A stretch of 45,410 nt of DNA from a bacterium (GTDB lineage: Bacteria > Planctomycetota > Planctomycetia > Pirellulales > UBA1268). The stretch spans positions 1 through 45,410 of the forward strand of contig JAPOJV010000009.1 of NCBI GenBank assembly GCA_029978085.1, in the 5' to 3' direction. The stretch's first letter is position 1. Each line of letters opens with the position of its first letter. The position numbers were made by a program, and so were the translations under genes. Below are positions 9,475 through 19,107 of this stretch, piece by piece. The notes under the pieces are model-generated. The model searched no databases. It was not told the origin of the DNA and saw only the letters and a list, made by a program, of their open reading frames with translations.

Positions 9475-9505
9475 CGTGGTCCACACACTCCGTGTGTGGA
9501 CCACG
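9475..9505 (+). terminator. Perfect 14-bp hairpin with TCC triloop after the PilM operon (repeat family 2)
   Basis: The arm GTGGTCCACACAC (9476-9488) pairs exactly with GTGTGTGGACCAC (9492-9504) around a TCC loop, and one more C-G pair closes it. There is no T-run. It sits between convergent genes and shares its layout (GTrGTCC..TCC..) with the hairpins at 9594-9612 and 18161-18179. Confidence 0.6.
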
Positions 9506-9550
9506 GCAGGAAGGCCGAGCCGTCGGCTATTCGACACGACGTGCGCGAAC

Positions 9551-9577
9551 CCGCAGGTGCGTAGCCCGGACCTGCGG
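9551..9577. repeat. 8-bp inverted repeat carrying a GTAGCCCGG loop
   Basis: CCGCAGGT (9551-9558) and ACCTGCGG (9570-9577) enclose a loop containing GTAGCCCGG, which is the terminal motif of the family-1 repeats. The string CCGCAGGTGCGT recurs at 36221-36232 directly before cluster E, suggesting modular reuse of these pieces. Confidence 0.5.
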
Positions 9578-9593
9578 TGTTTCCACCCTTGTG

Positions 9594-9612
9594 CCACATG
9601 CGGAGCATGTGG
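9594..9612. repeat. 8-bp hairpin with GGA triloop (repeat family 2, opposite orientation)
   Basis: CCACATGC (9594-9601) and GCATGTGG (9605-9612) flank GGA. GGACTACGG follows directly, overlapping the last two bases of the arm (9611-9619). The ilvB stop codon (TAA, 9622-9624) lies just beyond it, so this could serve as the ilvB 3' hairpin when read from the minus strand. Confidence 0.55.
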
Positions 9613-9621
9613 ACTACGGGA

Positions 9622-11394
9622 TTACTTCTTGATCAGGTCCTTCACCGTCATGCCCGACGGGATCATCGGCAGCACGTGCTCCTGATAGGGCACCTGCACG
9701 TCGAGGATCGCCGGGCCGGGCGACTTGATCATCCGCTCGAGCGCCGGCACGAGGTCCTTCTTCTCGGAGATCGTCTCCGCCTGCCAGCCGAAACCCTTCG
9801 CGATCGCCACGAAGTCGGGATAGCGGTCGCACGGCGAGATGCCGTCGCCCTGACCACAGGCCTCGGGGTGATCGATCGGGCCGAGGTAGGTATGGGCCCG
9901 GTTGCCCTTGAAGAACCGGTCTTCCCACTGCACCACCATGCCGAGGTGCTGGTTGTTGAGCAGCAGCACCTTTACGGGGATGTTCTCCGTGCGACAGGTG
10001 GCGAACTCCTGGATGTTCATCAGGATGCTGCCGTCGCCGTCGATGTCGACCACGAGCGCGTTCGGACAGGCCACCTTCGCCCCCATCGCCGCCGGCAGGC
10101 CGAAGCCCATCGTGCCGAGGCCGCTGGAGGAGAGCCACGTCCGCGGGCGGCGGAACGTGTAGAACTGGGCGGCCCACATCTGATGCTGGCCGACGCCGAC
10201 CGCGATCACCGTATCCTGCTTCGCCGTGAGCTTCGAAAGCTCGTGAATCGCCTCCTGGGCGAGAATTCCCGGATAGCTCGTGTCGAAGGAGAACGGATCC
10301 TCCTTCTTCCACGCGGCGATCTCGGCATGCCACGGGGCGAGGTCGGCCGCAGGAGCCTCCACGATCGCGTTGAGCTGGCCGAGGGCCGTCTTCACGTCGG
10401 CCACGATCGGCACGTGCACGAGCTTGTTCTTGTTGATCTCGGACGGATCGATATCGATGTGGACGATGAAGCCGTGCTGGGCGAAGGCTTCGACCTTGCC
10501 CGTCACCCGGTCGTCGAACCGCACGCCCACCGCGATCAGGAGGTCGGCCTCGTCCACCGCGTAGTTGGCGTACACGCTGCCGTGCATGCCGAGCATGTCG
10601 AGCGAGAGCGGATCGTCGCCGGGGTAGGCACCGAGGCCCATGAGCGTCATCGTGACGGGGATGCCGGTCTTCTTCGCCAAGGCCCGCAGTTCCTCCGACG
10701 CGTCCGACGCGATCACGCCGCCGCCGGCGTAGATCACCGGCTTCTTTGCCCGCTTGATGGCGGCCGCCACCTGGGCGATCTGCTCGGCCGGGGCCGGCTT
10801 CCGCTGCTCCGGCTTGTAGCCCGGCAGGTTCATCGGCACGTCGTAGTCAGGCTGCAGCTGCGCGAGCTGGATGTTCTTGGGCAGGTCGACGAGCACCGGG
10901 CCGGGTCGGCCGGTGGTCGCGATATAGAAGGCCTCCTTCATCACGCGGGCGATGTCGTTGGCATCGGTCACGAGGTAGTGGTGCTTCGTGATCCCGCGGC
11001 ACACCTCCACCATCGGCGTTTCCTGGAACGCGTCTGTGCCGATCACGCTCGTGCCCACCTGGCCCGAGAGCACCACCATCGGGATGCTGTCGAGCTTGGC
11101 GTCGGCGATCGCGGTGACGAGGTTGAGCGCGCCCGGGCCGCTCGTGCCCATACAGACGCCGGGTCTGCCGGTCGTGCGGGCGTAGCCCTGAGCAGCGAAC
11201 GCGCCCCCCTGCTCGTGCCGCGGGAGGATCGTGCGGATTTGATCCTTGTAGCGGGTGAGTGACTGGTGAAGCGGCATGCTCGCCCCGCCCGGGTAGGCGA
11301 AGATCACGTCGACGCCGTGGCGGATGAGCGACTCGACGACCACGTCGGCTCCGGACACGAAGGCGGCGGCTTTCGGGCGGGAGGCGGTGGCCAT
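9622..11394 (-). CDS. ilvB: Acetolactate synthase, large subunit, 590 aa
   Basis: A ThDP- and FAD-dependent enzyme of the acetohydroxyacid synthase family. It condenses pyruvate with pyruvate or 2-oxobutyrate, the first common step of branched-chain amino acid synthesis. The N-terminal ThDP-binding domain has the catalytic Glu at position 61 in [16 protein letters not shown]. The FAD/central domain follows ([15 protein letters not shown]), and the C-terminal ThDP motif runs from GDGS near residue 450 to NN near 479. Length is normal for IlvB. The ATG at 11394 has an AGGAG about 8 bases upstream (minus strand). A possible -10 (TATGGT) lies near 11445. The small regulatory subunit ilvN is not adjacent, so it must lie elsewhere or be absent. 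Confidence 0.95.
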   Translation of the reverse strand: MATASRPKAAAFVSGADVVVESLIRHGVDVIFAYPGGASMPLHQSLTRYKDQIRTILPRHEQGGAFAAQGYARTTGRPGVCMGTSGPGALNLVTAIADAKLDSIPMVVLSGQVGTSVIGTDAFQETPMVEVCRGITKHHYLVTDANDIARVMKEAFYIATTGRPGPVLVDLPKNIQLAQLQPDYDVPMNLPGYKPEQRKPAPAEQIAQVAAAIKRAKKPVIYAGGGVIASDASEELRALAKKTGIPVTMTLMGLGAYPGDDPLSLDMLGMHGSVYANYAVDEADLLIAVGVRFDDRVTGKVEAFAQHGFIVHIDIDPSEINKNKLVHVPIVADVKTALGQLNAIVEAPAADLAPWHAEIAAWKKEDPFSFDTSYPGILAQEAIHELSKLTAKQDTVIAVGVGQHQMWAAQFYTFRRPRTWLSSSGLGTMGFGLPAAMGAKVACPNALVVDIDGDGSILMNIQEFATCRTENIPVKVLLLNNQHLGMVVQWEDRFFKGNRAHTYLGPIDHPEACGQGDGISPCDRYPDFVAIAKGFGWQAETISEKKDLVPALERMIKSPGPAILDVQVPYQEHVLPMIPSGMTVKDLIKK

Positions 11395-11486
11395 AGGGGG
11401 GCTCCTGGGCGGGGTGAAACGGGCGGCAAACGTCCCTCAACCATACACGATGAAAACGGCCACAAAAACCGGGCGGCCGCCGGCCC

Positions 11487-11619
11487 GTCACGCCGTGACA
11501 GTCCGTCCGGCGTGGTCCTGTCACGCCGTGACAGTTCGTCCGGCGTGGTCCTGTCACGCCGTGACAGTTCGTCCGGTCACGGCGTGACCGGGCTACTTTT
11601 CGGGAGTGACCGGGCTACC
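11487..11619 (+). repeat. Family-1 palindromic repeat, cluster A (2.7 tandem 33-mers plus terminal unit)
   Basis: The core TCACGCCGTGA occurs at 11488, 11521 and 11554, exactly 33 bases apart. A terminal TCACGGCGTGA follows at 11577, 23 bases later, and then CCGGGCTAC and a partial TGACCGGGCTACC at 11607. Copies two and three are flanked by CTG/CAG, so the palindrome extends beyond the core. The terminal copy is flanked by CCGG/CCGG. The cluster fills the gap between divergent ilvB and mfd. Confidence 0.9.
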
Positions 11620-11636
11620 TGGGCTGCGTGTATAAC
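11607..11636 (+). promoter_or_regulatory. Putative mfd promoter, leaderless configuration
   Basis: TATAAC at 11631-11636 lies only 7 bases before the GTG start at 11644, so a normal start site would fall at or next to the first codon. The best -35 candidate is TGACCG at 11607-11612, 18 bases upstream, and it belongs to the tail of repeat cluster A. Confidence 0.45.
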
Positions 11637-11643
11637 GATCCAC

Positions 11644-14600
11644 GTGGCCAAGAAAGCCCCACCGGACGGCGGGCGGCTGCAAGGCCTGCCCGCCACGCTC
11701 GCGACACACCGCGGGTTCGCCGACGTGGTCGCCAGCCTCCGCGCGGGGCATGGCGGGACGGTCGGCGGAACCTGGGGATCGGCGTCTGCGCTGACCGTGG
11801 CGGCGATCGCCGAGGCACTGCCGGCAGGCCGCAAGCCCGCAGCCCCCCTGGTGGTCGTGCTCCCGCATGCCGCCGAGGCGGATGCCTTCATCGACGACCT
11901 CGCGCTCTTTGCCCCCACGCCCGCCGTGCTGCTGCCCGCCCTCGAAAGCTTCGGCGAGGAGGAGGCCGACCCGGCCGAGCCCGAGCGGCTGGCGGTGGTG
12001 AAGCGGCTGGCGGTCGATACAGCCCAACGGCCGACGGTCATCGTCACGAGCATCCAGGCCCTGCTCGCACCGCTCCCCGACCCGCGGGACATCGCCGCCG
12101 GTACCCGCCGGCTCGCCGTCGACGGTCGAATCAACCCCGAGGAACTCGCCGACTGGCTCACGGCCCGCGGCTGGCAGCTCACCGACGCGATCGACACGCC
12201 CGGCACGTTCGCCCGCCGCGGCGGCATCATCGATCTCTTCGCGGCCGACTGGGAGCGGCCGGTGCGGATGGAGCTCTACGGCGACGAGATCGAGTCGCTC
12301 CGCACGTTCGATACCGTCTCGCAGCGGAGCGTGGCCACACTCGAGGCGATCGACCTCACGGCACTGGCCGCCACGGCGGGCTCGGGTCGCCGCGCCCACC
12401 TGGCGGAGCTGTTGCCTGCGGGATCGATCGTGGCCCTTGTCGAGCCGGGCGAGCTCGCCGAAGAGGCGAAGCGAATGCACGACCGGCTGGGCGACGCCGG
12501 CCTCTTCGAGCCGGAGGACGTGTTCGCACGGCTGCATCGCTTTCCGTCGGTGACGCTCTCCGCGATCGCGCCATCGAGCCTGGAGGCGACCGCCGCACTC
12601 GCCGTCGAGAGCGTGGAGCGGTTCACCGGGTCGCTCGACCGAGTGAAGGAGGAGCTCGAGACCGTCGGCAAGGATCAGGACGTGTGGGTGATTGCCCCGT
12701 CGGATGCGGAGGAGAAGCGGCTCCGCGAGCTCCTCGCCGACTCGGCGCCGGCCCGCACGAAACGACTCCACTTCGCCCGCGGCCATCTCTCGGGCGGCTT
12801 CCGGCTCGTGCCCGAGAAGCTCGTGCTCGTGTCGAGCGGCGAACTCTTCCGTCGCGAAGACGCGCCTGCCGCCCGCCCCGCCAAGCAGCGGCTCTCCCGC
12901 GCGATCGACACGTTTCTCGACCTCCACGAAGGCGACTACGTCGTGCACGTGGCCCACGGCATCGGCCGCTACAAGGGGCTCAAGCTCCTGGAGCAGCACG
13001 GCCGCACCGAGGAGTTCCTGGAGGTCGAGTTCGCGGAGAGCACGCGGATCTACGTGCCCGCGTCGTGCATCGAACTCGTGCAGAAGTACGTCGGCGGCAC
13101 GAAGCTCGCCCCCAAGCTCGCGAAGATCGGCGGCACGCTCTGGGAGCGGCAGAAGCAGGCCGTGCAGAAGGCGGTGGCCGACATGGCCGCCGACATGATC
13201 CGCCTCCAGGCCACGCGGGAGAGCCGACCCGGGATCGCGTTTCCGCCCGACACGACCTGGCAGCGGGAGTTCGAGGAGTCGTTTCCGTTCGACGAGACGC
13301 CCGACCAGCTGACGGCGATCGAGGCGATCCGCGACGACATGCAGAAGCCGCGGCCGATGGACCGGCTGCTCTGCGGCGACGTGGGCTTCGGCAAGACGGA
13401 ACTGGCGATGCGGGCTGCCTTCAAGGCCGTCGAGGCGGGGGCCCAGGTGGCCGTGCTCGTGCCGACCACCGTGCTCTGCGAGCAGCACCGCCGCACGTTC
13501 ACCGCGCGGTTCAAGGAGTTTCCGTTCGTGATCCGCTCGCTCTCACGGCTGGCGAGCACCGCCGAGGAGCGAGACACGCTCGAAGGCCTGGCCCGCAAGA
13601 AGGTCGACATCGTCATCGGCACCCACCGGCTCGCCCAGGCCGACATCCACTTCGCCAACCTCGGCCTCGTGGTCGTGGACGAGGAGCAGCGGTTCGGCGT
13701 GGACGTGAAGGAGCGGCTCAAGGCCCTGCGGTCGAGCGTGGACGTGCTCACGATGACGGCCACGCCGATCCCGCGCACGCTCCACATGTCGATGCTCGGC
13801 ATCCGCGACATCTCCAGCCTCACCACGCCCCCGGTCAATCGCATCCCCGTCGAGACGAAGGTGGCCCGCTGGGATCAGTCGCTCATCAAGAACGCGATCG
13901 AACGGGAGCTGGCCCGCGACGGGCAGGTGTTCTTCGTCCACAACCGGATCCATGACATCCACAAGGTGGCCCAGAAGATTCAGGCGATCGTGCCCGAGGC
14001 GACGATCGGCATCGCCCACGGCCGGCTCTCGGAGACGGAACTCGAGGAGGTGATGCTGTCGTTCGTGGCCGGCACCACCGACATCCTGCTGGCCACGACG
14101 ATCATCGAGAGTGGCCTCGACATCCCGCGGGCCAACACGATCTTCATCGACGAGGCCGACAATTACGGTCTGGCCGATCTGCACCAGCTCCGCGGCCGCG
14201 TGGGCCGATCGCACCACCGGGCCTGGTGCTACCTGCTCGTCGACGAGACGGCCCGCCTCACGAGCACGGCCGCCAAGCGGCTCCGCGCGATCCAGGAGTT
14301 TTCGAGCATGGGGGCGGGCTTCTCGCTCGCCATGCGCGACCTCGAGATCCGCGGTGCCGGCAATCTTTTGGGAACGCAGCAGAGCGGCCACATCGCGACG
14401 GTGGGCTACGAGCTGTATTGCCGGCTCCTCGAGCAGGCGGTCCGCGGCATGAAGAAGATGCCGCCGGCCGAGCCGCCCGCCGTGAACGTGGACCTCCCCG
14501 GCGAGGCCTGGCTGCCCCGTGACTACATCCCCGACTTCCGCGCGAAGATCGACGTCTACCGCCGGCTCTCGCGGGCCACGGCGGAGAGCCAGGTGGACGA

Positions 14601-14907
14601 TCTCGACCGCGAGCTCACCGATCGCTTCGGCCCGCTCCCCGACGAGGCGCGGCGGCTGCTCGACTTCACGAAGCTCAAGGCGCTGGCCACCGCCCACGGC
14701 ATCGACTCGATCACGCGGCATCCCGGCATGATCATGTTCGGCCACCACGACCGGGCCGCGATCGAGAAGCTCCGGCAGGCGGCGGCCAAGAAAGGCCGCG
14801 TGGTGCGGGTCGTGGATCAGAAGACCGCCGTCGTGCCGCTCCAGGCCGACACGCTCGCCGATCCGAACAAGGTCCTCGCCAGCATCCGGTCGCTGCTCAA
14901 AGGCTAA
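11644..14907 (+). CDS. mfd: Transcription-repair coupling factor Mfd, 1087 aa
   Basis: A DNA translocase that removes RNA polymerase stalled at lesions and recruits UvrA. The N-terminal UvrB-like module is present (ALESFGEEEADPAEPERL, GGIIDLFAADWERPVRMELYGDEIESLR). The RNA-polymerase-interacting domain follows (GDYVVHVAHGIGRYKGL, YVPASCIELVQKYVG). The superfamily 2 motor carries Walker A GDVGFGKTE near residue 578, DEEQRFGV near 678, TMTATPIPRTL and the LHQLRGRVGRS motif VI. A C-terminal TRCF domain completes the protein. GTG at 11644 is preferred because in-frame codons further upstream translate only repeat cluster A. The length, a little under the usual 1150, agrees with that start. No canonical Shine-Dalgarno precedes it, which fits the leaderless promoter. 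Confidence 0.95.
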   Translation: MAKKAPPDGGRLQGLPATLATHRGFADVVASLRAGHGGTVGGTWGSASALTVAAIAEALPAGRKPAAPLVVVLPHAAEADAFIDDLALFAPTPAVLLPALESFGEEEADPAEPERLAVVKRLAVDTAQRPTVIVTSIQALLAPLPDPRDIAAGTRRLAVDGRINPEELADWLTARGWQLTDAIDTPGTFARRGGIIDLFAADWERPVRMELYGDEIESLRTFDTVSQRSVATLEAIDLTALAATAGSGRRAHLAELLPAGSIVALVEPGELAEEAKRMHDRLGDAGLFEPEDVFARLHRFPSVTLSAIAPSSLEATAALAVESVERFTGSLDRVKEELETVGKDQDVWVIAPSDAEEKRLRELLADSAPARTKRLHFARGHLSGGFRLVPEKLVLVSSGELFRREDAPAARPAKQRLSRAIDTFLDLHEGDYVVHVAHGIGRYKGLKLLEQHGRTEEFLEVEFAESTRIYVPASCIELVQKYVGGTKLAPKLAKIGGTLWERQKQAVQKAVADMAADMIRLQATRESRPGIAFPPDTTWQREFEESFPFDETPDQLTAIEAIRDDMQKPRPMDRLLCGDVGFGKTELAMRAAFKAVEAGAQVAVLVPTTVLCEQHRRTFTARFKEFPFVIRSLSRLASTAEERDTLEGLARKKVDIVIGTHRLAQADIHFANLGLVVVDEEQRFGVDVKERLKALRSSVDVLTMTATPIPRTLHMSMLGIRDISSLTTPPVNRIPVETKVARWDQSLIKNAIERELARDGQVFFVHNRIHDIHKVAQKIQAIVPEATIGIAHGRLSETELEEVMLSFVAGTTDILLATTIIESGLDIPRANTIFIDEADNYGLADLHQLRGRVGRSHHRAWCYLLVDETARLTSTAAKRLRAIQEFSSMGAGFSLAMRDLEIRGAGNLLGTQQSGHIATVGYELYCRLLEQAVRGMKKMPPAEPPAVNVDLPGEAWLPRDYIPDFRAKIDVYRRLSRATAESQVDDLDRELTDRFGPLPDEARRLLDFTKLKALATAHGIDSITRHPGMIMFGHHDRAAIEKLRQAAAKKGRVVRVVDQKTAVVPLQADTLADPNKVLASIRSLLKG

Positions 14908-14909
14908 AA

Positions 14910-14976
14910 AAAAGGTGCCAGCCACCAAAACTGGGCAAGCTGGCATATTCTCCAGATTTGGTGGCTGGCACCTTTT
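14910..14976. repeat. Perfect 20-bp inverted repeat with 27-base loop after mfd (REP-like element or bidirectional terminator)
   Basis: The arm 14910-14929 (AAAAGGTGCCAGCCACCAAA) is the exact reverse complement of 14957-14976. The loop is AT-richer than its surroundings. An A-run opens the left arm and a T-run closes the right arm, so it would act as an intrinsic terminator in both directions. The perfect symmetry and distinct composition also fit a small mobile REP-type element. Confidence 0.8.
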
Positions 14977-15013
14977 CCACCCGCTGACGCTCGGCATTGC
15001 CCCGATTTTCGTC

Positions 15014-15043
15014 TTGCGACGGCGGCGGGGGGGCTCCTAGAGT
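15014..15043 (+). promoter_or_regulatory. Putative promoter of the PpiC-type gene
   Basis: TTGCGA (15014-15019) and TAGAGT (15038-15043) are separated by 18 bases, and the ATG is at 15068. The layout matches other promoters in this window. Confidence 0.5.
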
Positions 15044-15067
15044 CCCGCCCCCTTTGCGGCCGCACCG

Positions 15068-16510
15068 ATGCACGCCTCGCTTTCACGCCCGCGCCCGCTC
15101 CACGTACGGCACCTCGCCGCCGCGGTCGCCATTGGCTGCGCGTTTGCCGGCGGCCTGGGCAGTGCTTCCGCCCAGGAGGTCGATCCGCGGCAGGCCATCC
15201 GTCCCGGCCTCGCGCCCAACGTGCCTGAGGCCGTATCGCGGCCGGCCGATTGGCCGACGGCGACGAAGCCGGCCGATGCCGCCGCGGGGGCGGCTCCCGA
15301 CAAGAAGGGACCAGCAGCGACTGATCTCTTTCGCGACGCCGTCGACAAAGACAAGCACGTGCTCTCGAGCATCCGCACCACGCCCGGCGCACCGCTGAAG
15401 CTGCCGGCAGCCGCCACCGGCCCGGCGGGTCCCGTCGCCGACTCGGGCGTGATCCAGGCCGCCTTCGAACAGGCCGCATCGGCCACGGATCCGCCCCCCG
15501 CGCCGCAGGCCGTGTCACTCGAGACGGCGCTGGTGGTGGCCCGTGTCGGCCCCGAGGTGGTGCTCGAGAGCGATCTGCTCACGCCGAAAGCCCTCGACTG
15601 GCTGGCCACGGTGTCGCCCAACCTGAAGCCCGAACAGGTGCGGGAGCTGAAACTCCAGATCTGCAAGCAGGTGATCGACCAGCACATCGAGACGCTGCTC
15701 GTCTACGTCGATGCTTGCCGCGAGATTCCCGAGGACAAGCTGCCCGAGATCCGCAAGAACGTCGACAAGGCCTTCGACGAGCAGTTTCTGCCGAAGCTCA
15801 TGCAGGAGGCCAAGGCCGCCAATACGATCGAATACGAGCAGTCGCTCAGGGCCAAGGGACAGTCGCTCGAGCGGATGCGAAAGATGTTCTTCGAGCGGGG
15901 CATCGCCCAGGAGTGGATGCGAAAGAATGCCGGATCTGACGGCGAGATCCCGCATGCCGACATGATCGCCTGGTATCAGAATCATCTCGCCGACTACGAC
16001 TACCCTGCCAAGGCCCGGTTCGAGGCGCTCACGGTCAAGGACGGTCTCAAGCGGTCGCGGCAGCAGGCCTGGCAGATGCTCGCCGAGATGGGCAACGAGG
16101 TGCTCGCCGGCCGCCCTCTCGCCGACGTGGCCAAGGCCAAGTCGGAAGGCCCCACCGCCGCCAGCGGGGGCGAGTTCGACTGGACGACGAAGGGCAGCCT
16201 TTCGTCCCTGGTGCTCGACGAGGCCATCTTCTCGCTCCCGGTCGGCCAACTGAGCACGATCCTCGCCGACGAGAACGCCCTGCACATCGTCCGCGTCACG
16301 GAGCGAAAGGAAGCGGGCCGCGTGTCGTTCGTCGAGGCCCAGGTGGACATCCGCAACAAACTGCACGAGGAGCGTCGGCAGAAGCAGGTCGACGACTACC
16401 TGGCACGGCTCCGGGAACGGACCCCCGTGTGGACGATCTTCGACGGCGAGCCGGCGGACGCCGCCATGACCGCCGCTCGCCCGACTGCCGACGACACCAC
16501 CCGCCGCTAA
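15068..16510 (+). CDS. SurA/PpiC-type peptidyl-prolyl isomerase, exported, 480 aa
   Basis: The protein starts with a signal peptide (HLAAAVAIGCAFAGGLGSASAQ, probable cleavage near residue 35), so it works outside the cytoplasmic membrane. A Pro/Ala-rich segment to about residue 150 is followed by a SurA-like helical N-domain (ARVGPEVVLESDLL ... ICKQVIDQHIETLLVYVDA). A parvulin rotamase domain follows at about residues 310-420 (ARFEALTVKD, GGEFDWTTKGSLSSLVLDEAIFSLPVGQLS, ALHIVRVTERKEAG). Members catalyse proline isomerisation and chaperone outer-membrane or secreted proteins. It has its own promoter and follows the mfd terminator, so it is probably a monocistron. The long linker is not typical of Escherichia coli SurA. 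A general PpiC annotation is safest. Confidence 0.85.
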   Translation: MHASLSRPRPLHVRHLAAAVAIGCAFAGGLGSASAQEVDPRQAIRPGLAPNVPEAVSRPADWPTATKPADAAAGAAPDKKGPAATDLFRDAVDKDKHVLSSIRTTPGAPLKLPAAATGPAGPVADSGVIQAAFEQAASATDPPPAPQAVSLETALVVARVGPEVVLESDLLTPKALDWLATVSPNLKPEQVRELKLQICKQVIDQHIETLLVYVDACREIPEDKLPEIRKNVDKAFDEQFLPKLMQEAKAANTIEYEQSLRAKGQSLERMRKMFFERGIAQEWMRKNAGSDGEIPHADMIAWYQNHLADYDYPAKARFEALTVKDGLKRSRQQAWQMLAEMGNEVLAGRPLADVAKAKSEGPTAASGGEFDWTTKGSLSSLVLDEAIFSLPVGQLSTILADENALHIVRVTERKEAGRVSFVEAQVDIRNKLHEERRQKQVDDYLARLRERTPVWTIFDGEPADAAMTAARPTADDTTRR

Positions 16511-16548
16511 ACCAAGCTGGTAGGCGACGGCGCCACACAAAGCGGGTA

Positions 16549-16628
16549 GGCAAGGGGGTCGGTGCACGCTCGAGGAGCATTGGACCGAGTCTTCGAGGTC
16601 CCGCGACGCGACGTGCACCGCCCCCGAG
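16549..16628 (+). ncRNA. Candidate structured RNA or terminator between the PpiC-type gene and gltA
   Basis: An outer stem pairs GGGGG-TC-GGTGCACG (16554-16568) with CGTGCACC-G-CCCCC (16612-16625): 13 Watson-Crick pairs with a small internal bulge, extendable by GGC/GCC. The enclosed 43 bases hold two mutually exclusive stems, CTCGA/TCGAG and GGACC/GGTCC. No T-run follows. It lies upstream of the likely gltA promoter, so it would belong to the end of the preceding transcript or be a separate RNA. Nothing I recognise in Rfam terms. Confidence 0.4.
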
Positions 16629-16682
16629 CCGGCGACTCTTGCACGCGTGGTCGGTCTTGCGCCCCGGCACAAAGCGACCTCG

Positions 16683-16711
16683 TTGCCGGACGCCACGGCG
16701 CGGGCTAAGCT
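16683..16711 (+). promoter_or_regulatory. Putative gltA promoter
   Basis: TTGCCG (16683-16688) and TAAGCT (16706-16711) are 17 bases apart. Transcription would start near 16718, about 55 bases before the gltA ATG. Confidence 0.5.
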
Positions 16712-16772
16712 TCGGCATTCACATCGACGGGCTGTTCTGGCGCCTGTCCTGCCCGCGTTCGGAGACTGCACC

Positions 16773-18128
<1,356 letters not shown>

Positions 18129-18160
18129 ACGGCCCTGAGTCCTGTTGCTCCGCCCGTAGT

Positions 18161-18179
18161 CCGCATGCTCCGCATGCGG
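18161..18179. repeat. 8-bp hairpin with TCC triloop (repeat family 2)
   Basis: CCGCATGC (18161-18168) and GCATGCGG (18172-18179) flank TCC, with CGTAGT in front. Its reverse complement matches the 9594-9619 copy except for one base in each arm, and those two changes are complementary (A-T replaced by G-C). It lies 30 bases after gltA and may terminate it. Confidence 0.6.
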
Positions 18180-18243
18180 CCCCCGGTCTGACTACCGCAG
18201 GCCCGTTTATTCCTCCATGGGGCGACCTCCTGTGGCATGGGTC

Positions 18244-18376
18244 GGGGTTGCCCACGCCCCGTCGCCGGACGCTCGCTTCGGGCATCCCTGCCCTCCGCTC
18301 GCTCGATGGCGGCTACGCTCTCGGCATCCTGCCTCCGCTTGCCGCCAACGCCGGCTCCTGGGGCATGGGCAACCCC
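18244..18376. repeat. Composite intergenic element: 17-bp inverted repeat enclosing an imperfect tandem repeat
   Basis: GGGGTTGCCCACGCCCC (18244-18260) pairs at 16 of 17 positions with GGGGCATGGGCAACCCC (18360-18376). Between them an approximately 30-base unit built on TCGGGCATCCCTGCCC occurs twice with small deletions. The gltA-tadA gap (18129-18424) holds this, the 18161 hairpin and nothing else I can identify. Short open frames through it have no protein-like sequence. Confidence 0.55.
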
Positions 18377-18424
18377 TCCAGGCGTTTTGGTTCACACCCG
18401 GATTCCGCCCGCGCACTACGGAAC

Positions 18425-18937
18425 TCACCGTTTGCCGCGGAAAAACTCCGTGAGGATGCGGCCGCAGTCGTCGGCGAGCACGCGGCCGACGTGATCCACG
18501 CGGTGGTTGAGCCGCGTGTCCTCGAACAGCCGGTAGAGCGACTCGACCGCGCCGGCCTTCGGGTCCGCCGCGCCCCACACCACCCGTGGCACCCGGGCCT
18601 GGAGGATCGCCCCGGCACACATCGGGCAGGGCTCGAGCGTGACGTAGAGCGTGCAGTGCTCCAGCCGCCACGAGCCGAGCTGGGCCGCGGCCTGTGTGAG
18701 CGCGATCATCTCGGCGTGAGCCGTCGGGTCGGAGAGCTGCTCCCGCTGGTTGTGGGCGCTGGCGATGACGCGGCCGGACGCCACCACGATCGCCCCCACG
18801 GGCACCTCGTCTTCGGCCGCCGCCGCTCGGGCCTCCTCGAGCGCCAGTCGCATCCACCGCTCGTCGGGCCGCGCCCCGGGCAGGGCGGCAGCGGTGTCGT
18901 CGAACGGGAAAGCGTCGGGATCAAATGCGTCGTCCAT
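18425..18937 (-). CDS. tadA: tRNA-specific adenosine deaminase TadA, 170 aa
   Basis: Converts A34 to inosine in the anticodon of tRNA-Arg(ACG). The cytidine-deaminase zinc site is complete: His and Glu in [10 protein letters not shown] near residue 71, and the two cysteines in [11 protein letters not shown] near residue 102. The TadA-typical continuation is also present ([17 protein letters not shown], then LNHRV). The ATG at 18937 has a GAAGGTGA ribosome site about 6 bases upstream on the minus strand, which decides it over an in-frame GTG at 18967. An N-terminal extension of about 25 residues precedes the catalytic domain. The gene stands alone, divergent from the membrane protein at 19108. 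Confidence 0.92.
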   Translation of the reverse strand: MDDAFDPDAFPFDDTAAALPGARPDERWMRLALEEARAAAAEDEVPVGAIVVASGRVIASAHNQREQLSDPTAHAEMIALTQAAAQLGSWRLEHCTLYVTLEPCPMCAGAILQARVPRVVWGAADPKAGAVESLYRLFEDTRLNHRVDHVGRVLADDCGRILTEFFRGKR

Positions 18938-19017
18938 GCAGGTCACCTTCGGGCGCGGGCGAGTCACTGTAGGCCGGGGCAGTCATCGCCGCCAAACGCG
19001 ACGCCGCGAGCGGCCGT

Positions 19018-19046
19018 TTGGGCAGGCTCCTGGCATCGGGTACGCT
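19018..19046 (+). promoter_or_regulatory. Putative promoter of the membrane protein at 19108
   Basis: TTGGGC (19018-19023), a 17-base spacer and TACGCT (19041-19046), followed by a leader of about 55 bases. Confidence 0.45.
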
Positions 19047-19107
19047 CTGGCGATACGGCCATCCGCCGCCGCTGCTTCGTCCCCTTCAGGAATCATCGGG
19101 AACCCAC

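Noticed and set aside
11395-11486. Leader peptide, T-box or attenuator for ilvB
   Set aside because: No short frame rich in Leu/Ile/Val codons and no T-box specifier or antiterminator sequence is visible; only a possible -10 and a Shine-Dalgarno are seen.
11488-11576. A regular 33-base periodicity that looks like a small CRISPR array
   Set aside because: The whole 33 bases repeat; there are no unique spacers, no cas genes, and the same units recur in other gaps.
11266-11643. An open frame extending mfd upstream by 126 codons
   Set aside because: It translates the antisense of the ilvB 5' end and the palindromic repeats, giving repetitive non-protein sequence. Known Mfd N-termini fit the GTG at 11644.
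18217-18494. Open frames of 78-85 codons between gltA and tadA
   Set aside because: They run through an inverted-repeat element; the translations are Arg/Pro-rich with no plausible fold and no ribosome site.
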